The translations under genes were made by a program, and so were the position numbers. A DNA stretch of 64,000 bases, taken from NCBI RefSeq assembly GCF_008830185.1, contig NZ_WAGX01000005.1, forward strand, positions 744,001 through 808,000, given 5' to 3'. The notes below the pieces were generated by a model that worked only from the letters and a program-made list of their open reading frames with translations, was not told the DNA's origin and made no database searches. The stretch's first letter is position 1. Each line of letters begins with the position of its first letter. Below, piece by piece: positions 18,822-27,516 of this stretch. Origin of the DNA: Candidatus Galacturonatibacter soehngenii. Lineage in GTDB: Bacteria; Bacillota; Clostridia; Lachnospirales; Lachnospiraceae.

Positions 18822-18861
18822 AAAAAAAGACAACCGCTTCCTCAAAAGAAGCTAGTTGTCT
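18822..18861 (-). terminator. Intrinsic terminator of the PAP2 phosphatase gene
   Basis: Hairpin at 18828-18861 with arms AGACAAC and GTTGTCT plus an inner GCTTC/GAAGC helix, followed on the minus strand by seven T residues. Confidence 0.85.
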
Positions 18862-18912
18862 ACACTCTAAATCAATATACATCTGCAACATCGTCCTCCC
18901 TCTCTTTAAGCA

Positions 18913-19581
18913 TTAAGAGAGAGTGCGTTGATATTCATTTTCTTTACTATCTGATAAAATTAATTCGTTACGATATACCAAAGTATATGCAACTCCTGCC
19001 ATAATAAAAGCAGTGATTACATCAAATACAGAATGTTGCTTAAGCATAACTGTGGACATAATTATTAATGTCATTAATATAAATGATGCAAAGCAAAGTC
19101 CCTTTTTCTCCTTTAACTTATCACTCTTTACAATTGCAAGATGTGTTCCAATGGAATTATATACGTGTATACTTGGAAATAAATTAGTCGGTGTATCCGC
19201 TTTATAGAGAGCGCTCACCATTTTTGTAAAAATATTATTATGCTCAAACGTTGTTGGTCTTAACAAATGACCATTTGGATAGACTGTTGATATAATCAAA
19301 AAAATGGTCATACCAGAAAATAAAAACAAACACATTTTCCGATAACTTCTCATATCATAAAAAAAGAAATACAAAAAAGTAACAGCTACATATGCAAACC
19401 ATAGCATATAAGGAATAATAAACACCTCATTAAACGGTATCTTATCGTCTATATCCATATGAATGACATGGTAAGATTTTACTACATGCTTCTCCAAATA
19501 AACAAACCATGGAAGATATATTGCAAAATATAGCCACGTTACAGCATGTTTATATTTTTTTAAAAACTCTTTTAAATTCAT
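18913..19581 (-). CDS. PAP2-family membrane phosphatase
   Basis: About 222 residues with about six membrane helices. Phosphatase motifs are LRPTT (about 109), NLFPSIHVYNS (about 135, with the Ser and His of motif C2) and KQHSVFDVI (about 188, C3 with the catalytic His and Asp). These enzymes remove phosphate from lipid phosphates such as phosphatidate or undecaprenyl pyrophosphate outside the membrane. The ATG at 19581 has AAAGG upstream; a TTG 9 nt earlier is the alternative. A lipid kinase gene lies 100 nt upstream on the same strand, so the two may share lipid-phosphate metabolism. Confidence 0.85.
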   Translation of the reverse strand: MNLKEFLKKYKHAVTWLYFAIYLPWFVYLEKHVVKSYHVIHMDIDDKIPFNEVFIIPYMLWFAYVAVTFLYFFFYDMRSYRKMCLFLFSGMTIFLIISTVYPNGHLLRPTTFEHNNIFTKMVSALYKADTPTNLFPSIHVYNSIGTHLAIVKSDKLKEKKGLCFASFILMTLIIMSTVMLKQHSVFDVITAFIMAGVAYTLVYRNELILSDSKENEYQRTLS

Positions 19582-19683
19582 AAATACCAACCTTTCAAAG
19601 AATGGAATGTACTACTGTGAATTATAGCATACTGTTTTTTTATTAACAACTAATTCTCAATAACTTAATAAAGTCTTAAGTAA

Positions 19684-20610
19684 CTAAAAGATATTTCCAG
19701 TTATCATGGTCAGCTTCTCATTTAAAGTATGAACCAAAACTTCATCTTGTATCCCAAAAATTTCACCATCTGTATGCACATGAAGTTTTTTTGAAGCTTT
19801 TAATCTCAACTTTTTACATCGCATCATGTCAACTGCTTGAAATCTTGTATGCTTTCCAAAATATGCAGTTGGAAGAAAAAACAATAATTTTACTTTACTA
19901 ATGTTTTTCACCACACATACATCTATTTTCCCATCTTGATAGCTAGCATTTGGGCAGAGCATTAAGCCACCACCTTCATATTTATGTATATGTGATGATA
20001 TAAAATATATTCTTTTGTAATTTCTTTTATATGTTTCATCGATGGTTACTTCTACATTAACGGTTTGAAACATTATGATTTGCTTTAATGCAAGTACCAC
20101 GTATGTTAACTTACCAAGTTTAAGCTTATTTAACGTCTTTTTTAATTGCGAATCCAACGCTTCCTGACAGATTGCAGCATCGAATCCCATTCCGCTGCTG
20201 ACAATAAATCTTCTGGCTTTATTTTTCGCTTTTACCTCACCTATATCTAAATGGACAAAATACTTTGGATTTAGTATATTAAATATCGCTTCTTTGGGAC
20301 TTGATGGAAGACGAAGACTTCGAGCCAAATCATTGCTTGATCCTGTGGGAATATAACCTAGGGTTACATTTTTAAAATTAAGAATACCCCCTACCACTTC
20401 GTTTACCGTACCATCTCCACCTAAAACAACCAATCGAAGCTTTTGATGATTGCTCGTTAGTTCTTTTGCTAGCCAGGTTGCATGTCCCTTATATTCCGTA
20501 AAAAACACCTTATAATTGATATTTTCTTTTTTTAACTCTTTTTTTACCTGTTTCCAGATTACTTTTGCATATCCTGATTTTGAATGTAAATTGACAATGA
20601 AATAAAGCAT
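19684..20610 (-). CDS. Diacylglycerol kinase-family lipid kinase
   Basis: About 308 residues. The DAGK catalytic motif LVVLGGDGTVNEVV is at about 60 and GYIPTGSSNDLARSL at about 85, followed by the usual beta-sandwich C-terminal domain ending near HTDGEIF. The start at 20610 is chosen because AAAGGAGGAG lies about 11 nt upstream; the longer frame to 20763 would run through the promoter region. It phosphorylates a membrane lipid (diacylglycerol or similar) with ATP. Transcribed divergently from the phosphofructokinase gene. Confidence 0.88.
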   Translation of the reverse strand: MLYFIVNLHSKSGYAKVIWKQVKKELKKENINYKVFFTEYKGHATWLAKELTSNHQKLRLVVLGGDGTVNEVVGGILNFKNVTLGYIPTGSSNDLARSLRLPSSPKEAIFNILNPKYFVHLDIGEVKAKNKARRFIVSSGMGFDAAICQEALDSQLKKTLNKLKLGKLTYVVLALKQIIMFQTVNVEVTIDETYKRNYKRIYFISSHIHKYEGGGLMLCPNASYQDGKIDVCVVKNISKVKLLFFLPTAYFGKHTRFQAVDMMRCKKLRLKASKKLHVHTDGEIFGIQDEVLVHTLNEKLTMITGNIF

Positions 20611-20646
20611 ATATGATAATCTCCTCCTTTGTCCACTCATAGTTTT

Positions 20647-20675
20647 ATAGTAACAGTTAAAATGCTCTTGGTCAA
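20647..20675 (-). promoter_or_regulatory. Promoter of the lipid kinase gene
   Basis: TTGACC at 20675-20670 and TACTAT at 20652-20647 with a 17-bp spacer, about 35 nt upstream of the start codon. Confidence 0.6.
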
Positions 20676-20698
20676 CTGCATAAAGAATGGAAGGTCTC

Positions 20699-20727
20699 TT
20701 GTCAAATATTGTCTTATAAGGTATATT
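20699..20727 (+). promoter_or_regulatory. Promoter of the phosphofructokinase gene
   Basis: TTGTCA at 20699-20704 and TATATT at 20722-20727 with a 17-bp spacer, about 90 nt before the start. It lies back to back with the lipid kinase promoter. Confidence 0.6.
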
Positions 20728-20816
20728 ATTAAAGAATAAAAAGATACTATAAATGAAATACAAGAAAGAAGCAGTTGTAAATTCTATTTTTACAGCATAA
20801 TATGAGGAATAATTTT

Positions 20817-22040
20817 ATGAAAAAAAATCTTATTGTTGGTCAATCTGGCGGACCGACTTGCGTTATTAATTCAAGTTTATATGGTGTTATTTTGGAAGCT
20901 CTACAAGCAGAAAACCACATTGATGAGATCTATGGCATGGTAAATGGAATTGAAGGTTTTTTAAAAGGTAATGTCATTTCTCTCAAAAAACAATTAGATT
21001 CCAACGAGCAAAAAGTGCTTCAGACAACTCCTGGTGCGTATTTAGGTTCTTGTCGTTACAAGCTTCCAGCTAATTTAGAGGATGAAGTATTTGCAAAACT
21101 TTTTGAAGAGCTTACACGCCTAAATATCGGATATTTTCTTTATATAGGTGGCAATGATTCTATGGATACGGTAAGCAAGCTTTCTCGTTATGCCGAATCT
21201 ATCCAAAGCTCCATTCGTTTTATCGGCATTCCAAAAACGATAGACAATGATTTGATTTTGACAGACCATACCCCTGGCTTTGGTAGTGCCGCAAAGTTCG
21301 TTGCTACCACAGTTCGAGAGATTGCAATGGATGCAGCCATTTACGATAAAAAATCTGTTACGATTGTAGAGATAATGGGACGTCATGCTGGTTGGCTCAC
21401 CGCTTCCTCTGTACTTGCAAGAAAATTTAAAAACGATAATCCAGTTCTTATCTATCTTCCAGAGACTAGTTTTAACGAAGAAGACTTTTTAAAGGAAATA
21501 AAGCAACATTTAAACACAAAGACAAATCTTGTCGTGTGTGTCTCTGAGGGACTTCATGATGAGAAAGGTGACTTTATCTGCGAAAAAGTAAACTCTGTTT
21601 CTGTTGACAATTTCGGTCATAAAGTATTAGCAGGCTGTGGCAAATATCTGGAAGAACTTGTAAAAAAACATTTAAATGTAAAGGTTCGCTCAGTTGAACT
21701 AAATGTAACGCAGCGTTGCTCCTCTACTCTTTTATCAAAAACAGATCTAGATGAGGCGGCACTTGCTGGTAGAGCGGGAGTTCAAGCCATACTTACTGGA
21801 GAAACTGGTAAAATGGTAGCCTTTCATCGTGCCACAAATAAACCTTATTCGATTACAACTTCTTTGGTAGATGTAAATGAAGTATGTAATCAAGAAAAGA
21901 AAGTACCTCTTGAATGGATTACTAACCATGACACTGATATTGCAGATGAATTTATTTCCTATGTACTTCCTTTAATTCAGGGTAATGTAACAATTCCACA
22001 AAAGGATGGTCTTCCTCTTTTTGCATATCGTAATTTCTAA
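20817..22040 (+). CDS. Phosphofructokinase, pyrophosphate-dependent type
   Basis: About 407 residues from the second ATG, which has GAGGA 8 nt upstream. PFKA-family motifs: GQSGGPTCVINSS at the N-terminus, PGAYLGSCR, IGGNDSMDT (about 103), PKTIDNDL (about 128), MGRHAGWL. At the two positions that decide the phosphoryl donor it has Asp (GGND) and Lys (PKTID), as in PPi-PFK rather than the Gly/Gly of ATP-PFK. It therefore probably converts fructose 6-phosphate to the 1,6-bisphosphate using pyrophosphate. Ends at a strong terminator. Confidence 0.88.
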   Translation: MKKNLIVGQSGGPTCVINSSLYGVILEALQAENHIDEIYGMVNGIEGFLKGNVISLKKQLDSNEQKVLQTTPGAYLGSCRYKLPANLEDEVFAKLFEELTRLNIGYFLYIGGNDSMDTVSKLSRYAESIQSSIRFIGIPKTIDNDLILTDHTPGFGSAAKFVATTVREIAMDAAIYDKKSVTIVEIMGRHAGWLTASSVLARKFKNDNPVLIYLPETSFNEEDFLKEIKQHLNTKTNLVVCVSEGLHDEKGDFICEKVNSVSVDNFGHKVLAGCGKYLEELVKKHLNVKVRSVELNVTQRCSSTLLSKTDLDEAALAGRAGVQAILTGETGKMVAFHRATNKPYSITTSLVDVNEVCNQEKKVPLEWITNHDTDIADEFISYVLPLIQGNVTIPQKDGLPLFAYRNF

Positions 22041-22088
22041 AATAAGAAAAGGATGTATGACTTTTTTAGTCAACATCCTTTTCTTATT
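22041..22088. terminator. Bidirectional terminator between phosphofructokinase and HxlR genes
   Basis: Perfect 16-bp stem (22041-22056 with 22073-22088) whose arms are A-rich then T-rich, so it works in both directions. The HxlR stop codon lies inside the stem. Confidence 0.85.
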
Positions 22089-22404
22089 TTACATGCTTTT
22101 CACCCCATTTAGACATTAACTCAAGAATGGGGATTAAGGTCATTCCTTCCTCTGTTAAAGAGTATTCCACACGTGGTGGCACTTCATTATATTGTTCTCT
22201 AAAAATCAGCCCACTTGCCTCTAGCTCTTTTAACTGATTACTTAGTGTTCGATGGGCAATTGGAAGTAAGCTATCACGTAATTTATTGTAACGTATACAT
22301 TTTGCTTGATAAATCTTCCATAGAATGACCCATTTCCATTTTCCCTCCATTACAGACATTGTGTAATAAATCGGGCATTTTCCATACTTGCTTTCAAAAT
22401 CCAT
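22084..22404 (-). CDS. HxlR-family transcriptional regulator
   Basis: About 106 residues. Winged-helix HxlR pattern: Cys near the N-terminus (YGKCPIYYTMSV), the GKWKWVILW helix, RTLSNQLKELEASGLI and the wing EVPPRVEYSLTEEG. The ATG at 22404 has AAGGAT 7 nt upstream; a longer frame to 22464 overlaps the control region. Divergent from a flavin reductase gene 117 bp away, a common arrangement in which the HxlR protein senses oxidants or electrophiles and represses the reductase. Confidence 0.9.
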   Translation of the reverse strand: MDFESKYGKCPIYYTMSVMEGKWKWVILWKIYQAKCIRYNKLRDSLLPIAHRTLSNQLKELEASGLIFREQYNEVPPRVEYSLTEEGMTLIPILELMSKWGEKHVK

Positions 22405-22521
22405 AATATTATCCTTGCTAACATATAGTTTAGTATATAACAAAAATGTGCATACTTGTTTCACCTATCACTATCATATATAATTTGGTACATAAAATCA
22501 AGTAATCAAAAGGAGTACATT

Positions 22522-23175
22522 ATGAATATTATTGCATTTAATGGAAGCCCAAGAAAAAACAAAAATACTGCTACTTTATTAACTCACGCTTTAGAAGGTG
22601 CTGCCTCACTTGGAGCAAAAACAAAGCTCATTCACTTATATGATTTAAACTTTAAAGGTTGTGTCAGTTGTTTTGCCTGTAAACGAAAAGATAGTAAGAC
22701 CTATGGAAGTTGTTCTTATCAAGATGATTTGACTTTAATCTTGGAAGAGATTAAGAAAGCCGATGCACTCATATTTGGCTCTCCTATCTTTCTTGGTTCA
22801 ATATCTGGCGAGATGAAATCTTTCCTTGAACGACTCGTTTATCCTTATTTAACCTATACCAAGGACTACAAAACAATATTTCCTAGACGCATTCCTACCG
22901 CTCTTTTTTATACCATGAATGTTACAAGCAAACAAATGGCAGAACTAAATTACATAGAAAGTCTAAAACGTAATGAAGTATTTTTGGAGCGAACCTTTGG
23001 AAGTGTGGAAACATTCTATGTAAATGATACATCACAATTTGAAGACTATTCTAAGTATGAATCCTCTGCATTTGATTTAGAAAAAAAAGCCATTGTCAAA
23101 AAGGAACAATTTCCAATTGATTGTCAAAAGGCCTTTGATCTTGGAAAGAGCTTTGTGAAAGTTGCTCTTTCATAA
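22522..23175 (+). CDS. NAD(P)H-dependent flavin oxidoreductase (flavodoxin-like fold)
   Basis: About 217 residues. N-terminal FMN phosphate loop FNGSPRKNKNTATLL, a GCVSCFACK cysteine cluster near 44, then FGSPIFLGSISGEMK, typical of the NADPH-dependent FMN reductase / iron-sulfur flavoprotein-like group. AGGAG lies 8 nt before the ATG; the longer frame starting at 22456 has no site. Likely reduces quinones or nitro compounds or carries electrons. Regulated probably by the adjacent HxlR protein. Confidence 0.87.
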   Translation: MNIIAFNGSPRKNKNTATLLTHALEGAASLGAKTKLIHLYDLNFKGCVSCFACKRKDSKTYGSCSYQDDLTLILEEIKKADALIFGSPIFLGSISGEMKSFLERLVYPYLTYTKDYKTIFPRRIPTALFYTMNVTSKQMAELNYIESLKRNEVFLERTFGSVETFYVNDTSQFEDYSKYESSAFDLEKKAIVKKEQFPIDCQKAFDLGKSFVKVALS

Positions 23176-23193
23176 TAACAAATGCATATATAT

Positions 23194-23829
23194 TTAGGTT
23201 GTTGACGCTGTCGACAACCTTTCGCCCTGTTTCGTTGTAGGACCTTCTTCTAAGCCCATCTCATCGCGCTCCTTAAACGATTGATTCTGTTCATCTAATA
23301 AAGTCTTCTTCATAAATTCTTCCATTTCTTTGTTTAATTCCTTTGAACCATGTTTATTTAACGCCGCTTGGATGGCATCGGAATAAAGCCCTGCTCCCAC
23401 TGTGGTAGCTTCTCCATCTTGACACTTTTCATCTGCGGCAGCAAGGAAGCTAGCCTGCGCTGTAGCCTCTGCAATCGCTGCGGCCTTTGCAGTCTCTGAC
23501 CTTGCTGATTTTAGGGCGGTTTCTAAATTCTCTCTTATTCGATTTGCTCTCATAGCTTTTCTAAAAAGTTCAAGATTGGTTTCTTTTAAAAATTCAATTT
23601 CTTCTTTCGAAACTTTCTTACCTTGTGCGATTTTTCTCGCAATCGCATCTGGAGACATTTTTTTCTTACTTGTTCCTTTTACCTTTTGTATCAAAGGTGC
23701 TCCAAATACACTTGTTGATTTCTTCTTATTATTATCCTCGCTTATTGACGTACCTTCTTTTTTTGAAGAATTTGATAGTCCAGTATTACGAAAAACTCCA
23801 CTTAAATTTACATTAATATTATTATTCAT
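23194..23829 (-). CDS. Conserved-looking cytosolic protein of unknown function
   Basis: 211 residues with a disordered Asn/Ser/Lys-rich N-terminus to about 60, then a helical Ala/Glu/Lys-rich region with an Ala-rich stretch near 110-130 and a charged tail. No signal peptide or membrane segment, and no family is recognised. GGGATGAG lies before the ATG. The last codons fall inside an inverted repeat (23196-23221) that also looks like the start of a terminator. Confidence 0.7.
   Translation of the reverse strand: MNNNINVNLSGVFRNTGLSNSSKKEGTSISEDNNKKKSTSVFGAPLIQKVKGTSKKKMSPDAIARKIAQGKKVSKEEIEFLKETNLELFRKAMRANRIRENLETALKSARSETAKAAAIAEATAQASFLAAADEKCQDGEATTVGAGLYSDAIQAALNKHGSKELNKEMEEFMKKTLLDEQNQSFKERDEMGLEEGPTTKQGERLSTASTT
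23196..23221 (-). terminator. Hairpin overlapping the end of the 211-residue gene
   Basis: Arms AGGTTGT and ACAACCT extended through GAC/GTC, lying within the last codons. After the stem, the minus strand continues into AT-rich sequence without a strong T-run. The stem resembles the GTTGAC/GTCGAC hairpin at 13138-13160. Confidence 0.45.
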
Positions 23830-23974
23830 AACTCATCCCTTACCCTTCTTTTGATTCAATTGTAAGTTATATCGTCATAAATACGTTAAGATTAACCCTC
23901 TTAACAAAAACGTAAAGTAAATAAAGATAGAAAAATTATTTTACGTAAAAACAATTTCACTATCTTTTATTTTG

Positions 23975-24166
23975 CTACATGTCTTCTTTTTTACGCCTTC
24001 TCTTGTTCATAATACCCCCAATACGACCCGTCTCTTTTGCTGAAAGGCTTTTCCATCCATCCTCAAGAACTCTATCAAGCAATCCCAATTCTTCGGCTAT
24101 TTCGTATTTTAACTTATCCTCTGGTGCTATATTATTTAAATCAATTTTCTTTTCTTTTTTGCTCAT
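23975..24166 (-). CDS. Alpha/beta-type small acid-soluble spore protein
   Basis: 63 residues. KYEIAEELGL matches the SASP conserved block that contains the germination protease site (Glu-Ile/Leu-Ala), and LSAKETGRIGGIMNKR matches the second block (GxxGG). AAGGAG lies 8 nt before the ATG. Such proteins coat and protect spore DNA and are made in the forespore, so this supports an endospore-former. The charged Lys/Arg C-terminus and 14-residue spacer make it a minor type rather than a main SspA/B protein. A loose hairpin at 23917-23970 may end the transcript. Confidence 0.8.
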   Translation of the reverse strand: MSKKEKKIDLNNIAPEDKLKYEIAEELGLLDRVLEDGWKSLSAKETGRIGGIMNKRRRKKEDM

Positions 24167-24218
24167 AAAAATACTCCTTTCGCTTCTGCTACTAGGAGTA
24201 TCACCCTATTTCCTTATT

Positions 24219-25157
24219 TTATTCAGATTTTGCTTCGTTTTTATAGATTAACTTCATAACTATATTTTGAGGATAATCTCCAAAGGAATCTCCAAAAATA
24301 TTGACTCCTCCAATATTCTTTGCATCTTCCTTAATCCCAATTCGAACGGATATAAAGGGATGATCCGCCAAATGATAATCTTCTATCGTATTATCATTGA
24401 CTTTATCTTTATCGATAAACGTACCTCTATCAGTGAACCTCCATGTCTTTAAATTCCCATACTGTGTATTCTTATCTGGCCACCAGTCAGGATTTAACTT
24501 ACCTCTTCTTCCACCAAAATCACTTGGTGAACACCAAGTACCTGCCTCTAAGCCATTGACCCATATGGTAATATCTGATTTACAGTTCAAATCATAATCT
24601 GCTGCCTCAGAACACAATTCCAATGATATTTCACACTGTTTGACCTTTCGTTCTTGAATGGCTGCATTGGGAAAACGATATTCTACATATCCTGCTCCAA
24701 ACCAAATTAATTTTGCAGTGGTTCGTAGTGGATTATAAAAGCACCTTGGTTCATCCTCTTCATCAATATGCCCCTTCTCATTCACAATTCCACATGTTGG
24801 TGTTACTTTATAGTCCACGTAGTTACCTATTGGCATACTAATCATTTCAGTTTTGTTTTTATCATTATTTTCATTTCGATTTAAAATAATATTTAACTCT
24901 TCTACTTGCTTATAACATACTTTCATAGAGCCTCTGATACCTGGCTGCAAATCGCAATGAATTAGACCAGCTTCTTCCAAAACCTTAACATTTAACGCTG
25001 CTGTAGAGGCTGGAATATCTAGCCTTTCTGCTATTTCATTTACCTTTAAGCTCTCTTTACATAGTAGTTGCAATATATCGATTCTGACTTCAGATGCTAA
25101 CGCTCTCGCTACCAAAACCAAATCCTTATGGCCTAAATCCAGACTTTTTTTCTCCAT
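24219..25157 (-). CDS. ArsR-type winged-helix regulator with large C-terminal sensor-like domain
   Basis: 312 residues. Residues 10-85 form a winged helix (SEVRIDILQLL, VNEIAERLDIPASTAALNVKVLEEAGLI). Residues 105-305 are a beta-rich domain of unknown ligand containing a GTWCSPSDFGGRRGKLNP stretch. AGGAG lies 6 nt before the ATG. Regulators of this long type occur next to carbohydrate genes in clostridia, which hints at sugar sensing, but no target operon is obvious here. The M42 peptidase gene is 118 bp upstream on the same strand. Confidence 0.85.
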   Translation of the reverse strand: MEKKSLDLGHKDLVLVARALASEVRIDILQLLCKESLKVNEIAERLDIPASTAALNVKVLEEAGLIHCDLQPGIRGSMKVCYKQVEELNIILNRNENNDKNKTEMISMPIGNYVDYKVTPTCGIVNEKGHIDEEDEPRCFYNPLRTTAKLIWFGAGYVEYRFPNAAIQERKVKQCEISLELCSEAADYDLNCKSDITIWVNGLEAGTWCSPSDFGGRRGKLNPDWWPDKNTQYGNLKTWRFTDRGTFIDKDKVNDNTIEDYHLADHPFISVRIGIKEDAKNIGGVNIFGDSFGDYPQNIVMKLIYKNEAKSE

Positions 25158-25274
25158 TTGATTCTCCTAGTTTCATTCTTACAGTATTTCTGTTTTAATC
25201 CATATATTTATTGTAACATAGAATGCAAATTGGTCAACTCATGTTCACTATCTATGAAATCCAGCTATTAAGTC

Positions 25275-26303
25275 TTACCCTAGATAAGCCTTTAATAATT
25301 CAAATGTATTCAAGACACCCTCTTTATGACTTCTCTCATAGCCATGTGATGCATAAACGCCTGGACCAATCAAGCCATGTTTTACATCGTATCCCGCACT
25401 TAACGCAACATCTGCATCAGACCCGTAAAGTGGATAGACGTCTACTGCATAATTTATATCCTTATCCTGTGCCGCCTTAACCAAAGCAGTTACTACGTCA
25501 TAATTGTAAGGTCCTCTGCTATCTTTTGCACATATGGATACTTTAAACTCATCGCATTCCAATCCTTCCCCGATACATCCCATGTCAACTGCAAGCACCT
25601 CAACTACATTTTCAGGAATTGAGGCTGCTCCGCCATGCCCTACTTCTTCGTATACTGTGATATGCTGATAAATCTCACGTTCAGGCTCTATGTTTTCTTC
25701 TTTTAGGTATTTTGCATATCCTAATAAGATTCCAACACTTAATTTATCATCTAGAAAACGACTCTTAATAAAGCCACTTTGCGTTACAGTTGTTCTAGGA
25801 TCAAAGCAAACAAAATCACCAGCCATGATACCAAGCTTTTGTACTGCTTCCTTTGAATCCACCTTTTCGTCGATTACTACTTCCATTTCTTTATAACTTC
25901 TGCTTGTTTCATCGTACTTTTCATTTACATGAATGGAGGCATTCGTCAACTGAAAGGTTCCTTCATAAACTTTACCAAACCGTGTGATGATTCTACAGTT
26001 TTCACTCTCCGCATTGTTTGCATTCATTCCACCAACTGGTGTTAATTTTAATCGGCCATTACTTTTTATTTCGGTCACCATACCACCAAGGGTATCCGCA
26101 TGCGCTTCTAAAAGAATTGCATTTTCTTTATTTTTCCCACCTATTTTAACAAGGAGTCCTCCTTTTATTGTTATCATTGGCTCGTATCCAAGAGCTTCGT
26201 ACTCTTTCTTTAGATATGCAATCACATCCTTTGTATATCCTGATGGACTATCAATTGCAAGTAGGTTTTTCGTCTCTTCTATTATATAATCTAAATAATT
26301 CAT
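25275..26303 (-). CDS. M42-family metallo-aminopeptidase
   Basis: 342 residues with the M42 metal and catalytic motifs in order: LLEAHADTLGGMV (about 64), VYEEVGHGGA (about 213, catalytic Glu pair), VDMGCIG (about 233) and YGSDADVALSAGY (about 305). This cytosolic family uses two metal ions to remove N-terminal residues from peptides; some members were once named endoglucanase. It ends 27 nt from the NudC gene's end on the same strand, so the two are probably co-transcribed. Confidence 0.92.
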   Translation of the reverse strand: MNYLDYIIEETKNLLAIDSPSGYTKDVIAYLKKEYEALGYEPMITIKGGLLVKIGGKNKENAILLEAHADTLGGMVTEIKSNGRLKLTPVGGMNANNAESENCRIITRFGKVYEGTFQLTNASIHVNEKYDETSRSYKEMEVVIDEKVDSKEAVQKLGIMAGDFVCFDPRTTVTQSGFIKSRFLDDKLSVGILLGYAKYLKEENIEPEREIYQHITVYEEVGHGGAASIPENVVEVLAVDMGCIGEGLECDEFKVSICAKDSRGPYNYDVVTALVKAAQDKDINYAVDVYPLYGSDADVALSAGYDVKHGLIGPGVYASHGYERSHKEGVLNTFELLKAYLG

Positions 26304-26329
26304 CTTTTAAATTCTCCTTTTATATCTTA

Positions 26330-27166
26330 TTAAATTTCATCATTGATAAACAACTCAATCATCTCACTGGTAAGGCTAATAGTAGTAGATGGCCTTGGTA
26401 TATCTTCTCGTTTAAACCAGGTAGCTTCTGATAATTCACTTTCTTGTAAGGTTACGGTATCATCCCCGTCAACCTCTGCAAAGTACCCTACTAACAAAGA
26501 CCCAGAAAAAGGCCATGGTTGTGATTTATAATACGTAATATTCTTAACCTTTAATCCAACCTCCTCCATAACCTCACGTCGAACGGTTTCTTCTAGCTCC
26601 TCGCCTATTTCTGCATATCCTGCGACCAGTGCATAATTTTTATAAACACCATGAGCATATTTTGTCAATAACAGCTTATCTTGATTGGTAATCCCAACAA
26701 TAACCGAAGGGCTTAGGGTTGGGTAAACGAGGTTGCCACAACTAGGGCACTGTAAGGCTCTCTCTGTATCATGCAACTTCATTTTTGTTGCACATCTTCC
26801 ACAGTATTTATGGTTTTGATACCAATGATGAAGTTGTCCTCCAACCGCTGCTGCAAATACCTTCCATTCTGGTTTAGCAATTCTGATATTATGAAGTAAT
26901 TCATATTTCCAGTCTATGTTTTCTTCTATCAATAGATTTTGAACATAATAATAATTAACTTCATCAATTGAAAAAAGATAAATTACATTTTCTTTTACTT
27001 TAGAATAATCACAGTTCAAATCAGAAAGCTGTGGAAATAGAATATCATTTTCTTTTTGCTGAATTAGCAAAGAATTCTCTTTAAAAATTAAAAGATAATC
27101 ATTATCTGTTAGTTTATCTTTTTTAAACTCATTGTAAAATCTATGTGGGGCTATATTTTGAAACAT
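26330..27166 (-). CDS. nudC: NAD+ diphosphatase (NudC family)
   Basis: 278 residues. A four-Cys zinc ribbon (CGRCATK and CPSCGN, about 120-145) precedes a Nudix box GYAEIGEELEETVRREVMEE (about 195) and the family signature SQPWPFSGS. These mark the branch that cleaves NAD(H) and removes NAD caps from RNA. AGGAG lies 6 nt before the ATG. First gene of the probable nudC-M42 unit, transcribed away from the hairpin-rich region at 27185-27444. Confidence 0.92.
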   Translation of the reverse strand: MFQNIAPHRFYNEFKKDKLTDNDYLLIFKENSLLIQQKENDILFPQLSDLNCDYSKVKENVIYLFSIDEVNYYYVQNLLIEENIDWKYELLHNIRIAKPEWKVFAAAVGGQLHHWYQNHKYCGRCATKMKLHDTERALQCPSCGNLVYPTLSPSVIVGITNQDKLLLTKYAHGVYKNYALVAGYAEIGEELEETVRREVMEEVGLKVKNITYYKSQPWPFSGSLLVGYFAEVDGDDTVTLQESELSEATWFKREDIPRPSTTISLTSEMIELFINDEI

Positions 27167-27184
27167 ATTGTTCTCCTATTCGTA

Positions 27185-27444
27185 TCGCTTATCGGGTGAA
27201 ATCAAATGTCTGCTTCGCAGCCGGTTGCTGTGAGTACTTAGAGAGAGTATTTTTCTCTCTTAGTACGAACGCACTCAATTTTACTTAGTGAGGTATTTTC
27301 GAACTTAGTAAAATTGAGTTTCCTTTTTTTCCGATAAGTTACACTTCGTGTAACTAGCTCTAGAGCTTTGCTCTATCGCTAACTTATCAGGTGAAATCAA
27401 GTGTCTGCCTCGCAGCCGCTTGATTTCCTTCCGATAAGTTACAT
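27185..27444. repeat. Array of nested hairpins and direct repeats
   Basis: A 40-bp direct repeat (27185-27226 and 27375-27422, few differences) carries the 5' arm CTTATC-GGTGAAATC. Matching 3' arms CCGATAAGTTAC occur at 27331 and 27431. Between them are a 13-bp perfect hairpin with T-run (27273-27331), a hairpin at 27234-27265, and short ones at 27336-27354 and 27362-27374. The region has no gene. It could be a mobile hairpin repeat or a structured leader for the S1-domain gene at 27517. Confidence 0.7.
27273..27331 (+). terminator. Terminator-like hairpin inside the repeat array
   Basis: Arms ACTCAATTTTACT (27273-27285) and AGTAAAATTGAGT (27307-27319) are a perfect 13-bp match, followed by TTCCTTTTTTT. 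It faces the plus strand, where no upstream gene exists, so it may be an attenuator in a leader or part of a repeat element. Confidence 0.6.
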
Positions 27445-27516
27445 TATATCATAATTGTTTTACAAATACGTAAAATTTGTTATACTAGAGATATAAAAAG
27501 TTTAAGAGGTGATAAA

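Noticed and set aside
20611-20763. Longer N-terminus for the lipid kinase
   Set aside because: It would cover the divergent promoter region, while a strong ribosome site precedes the ATG at 20610.
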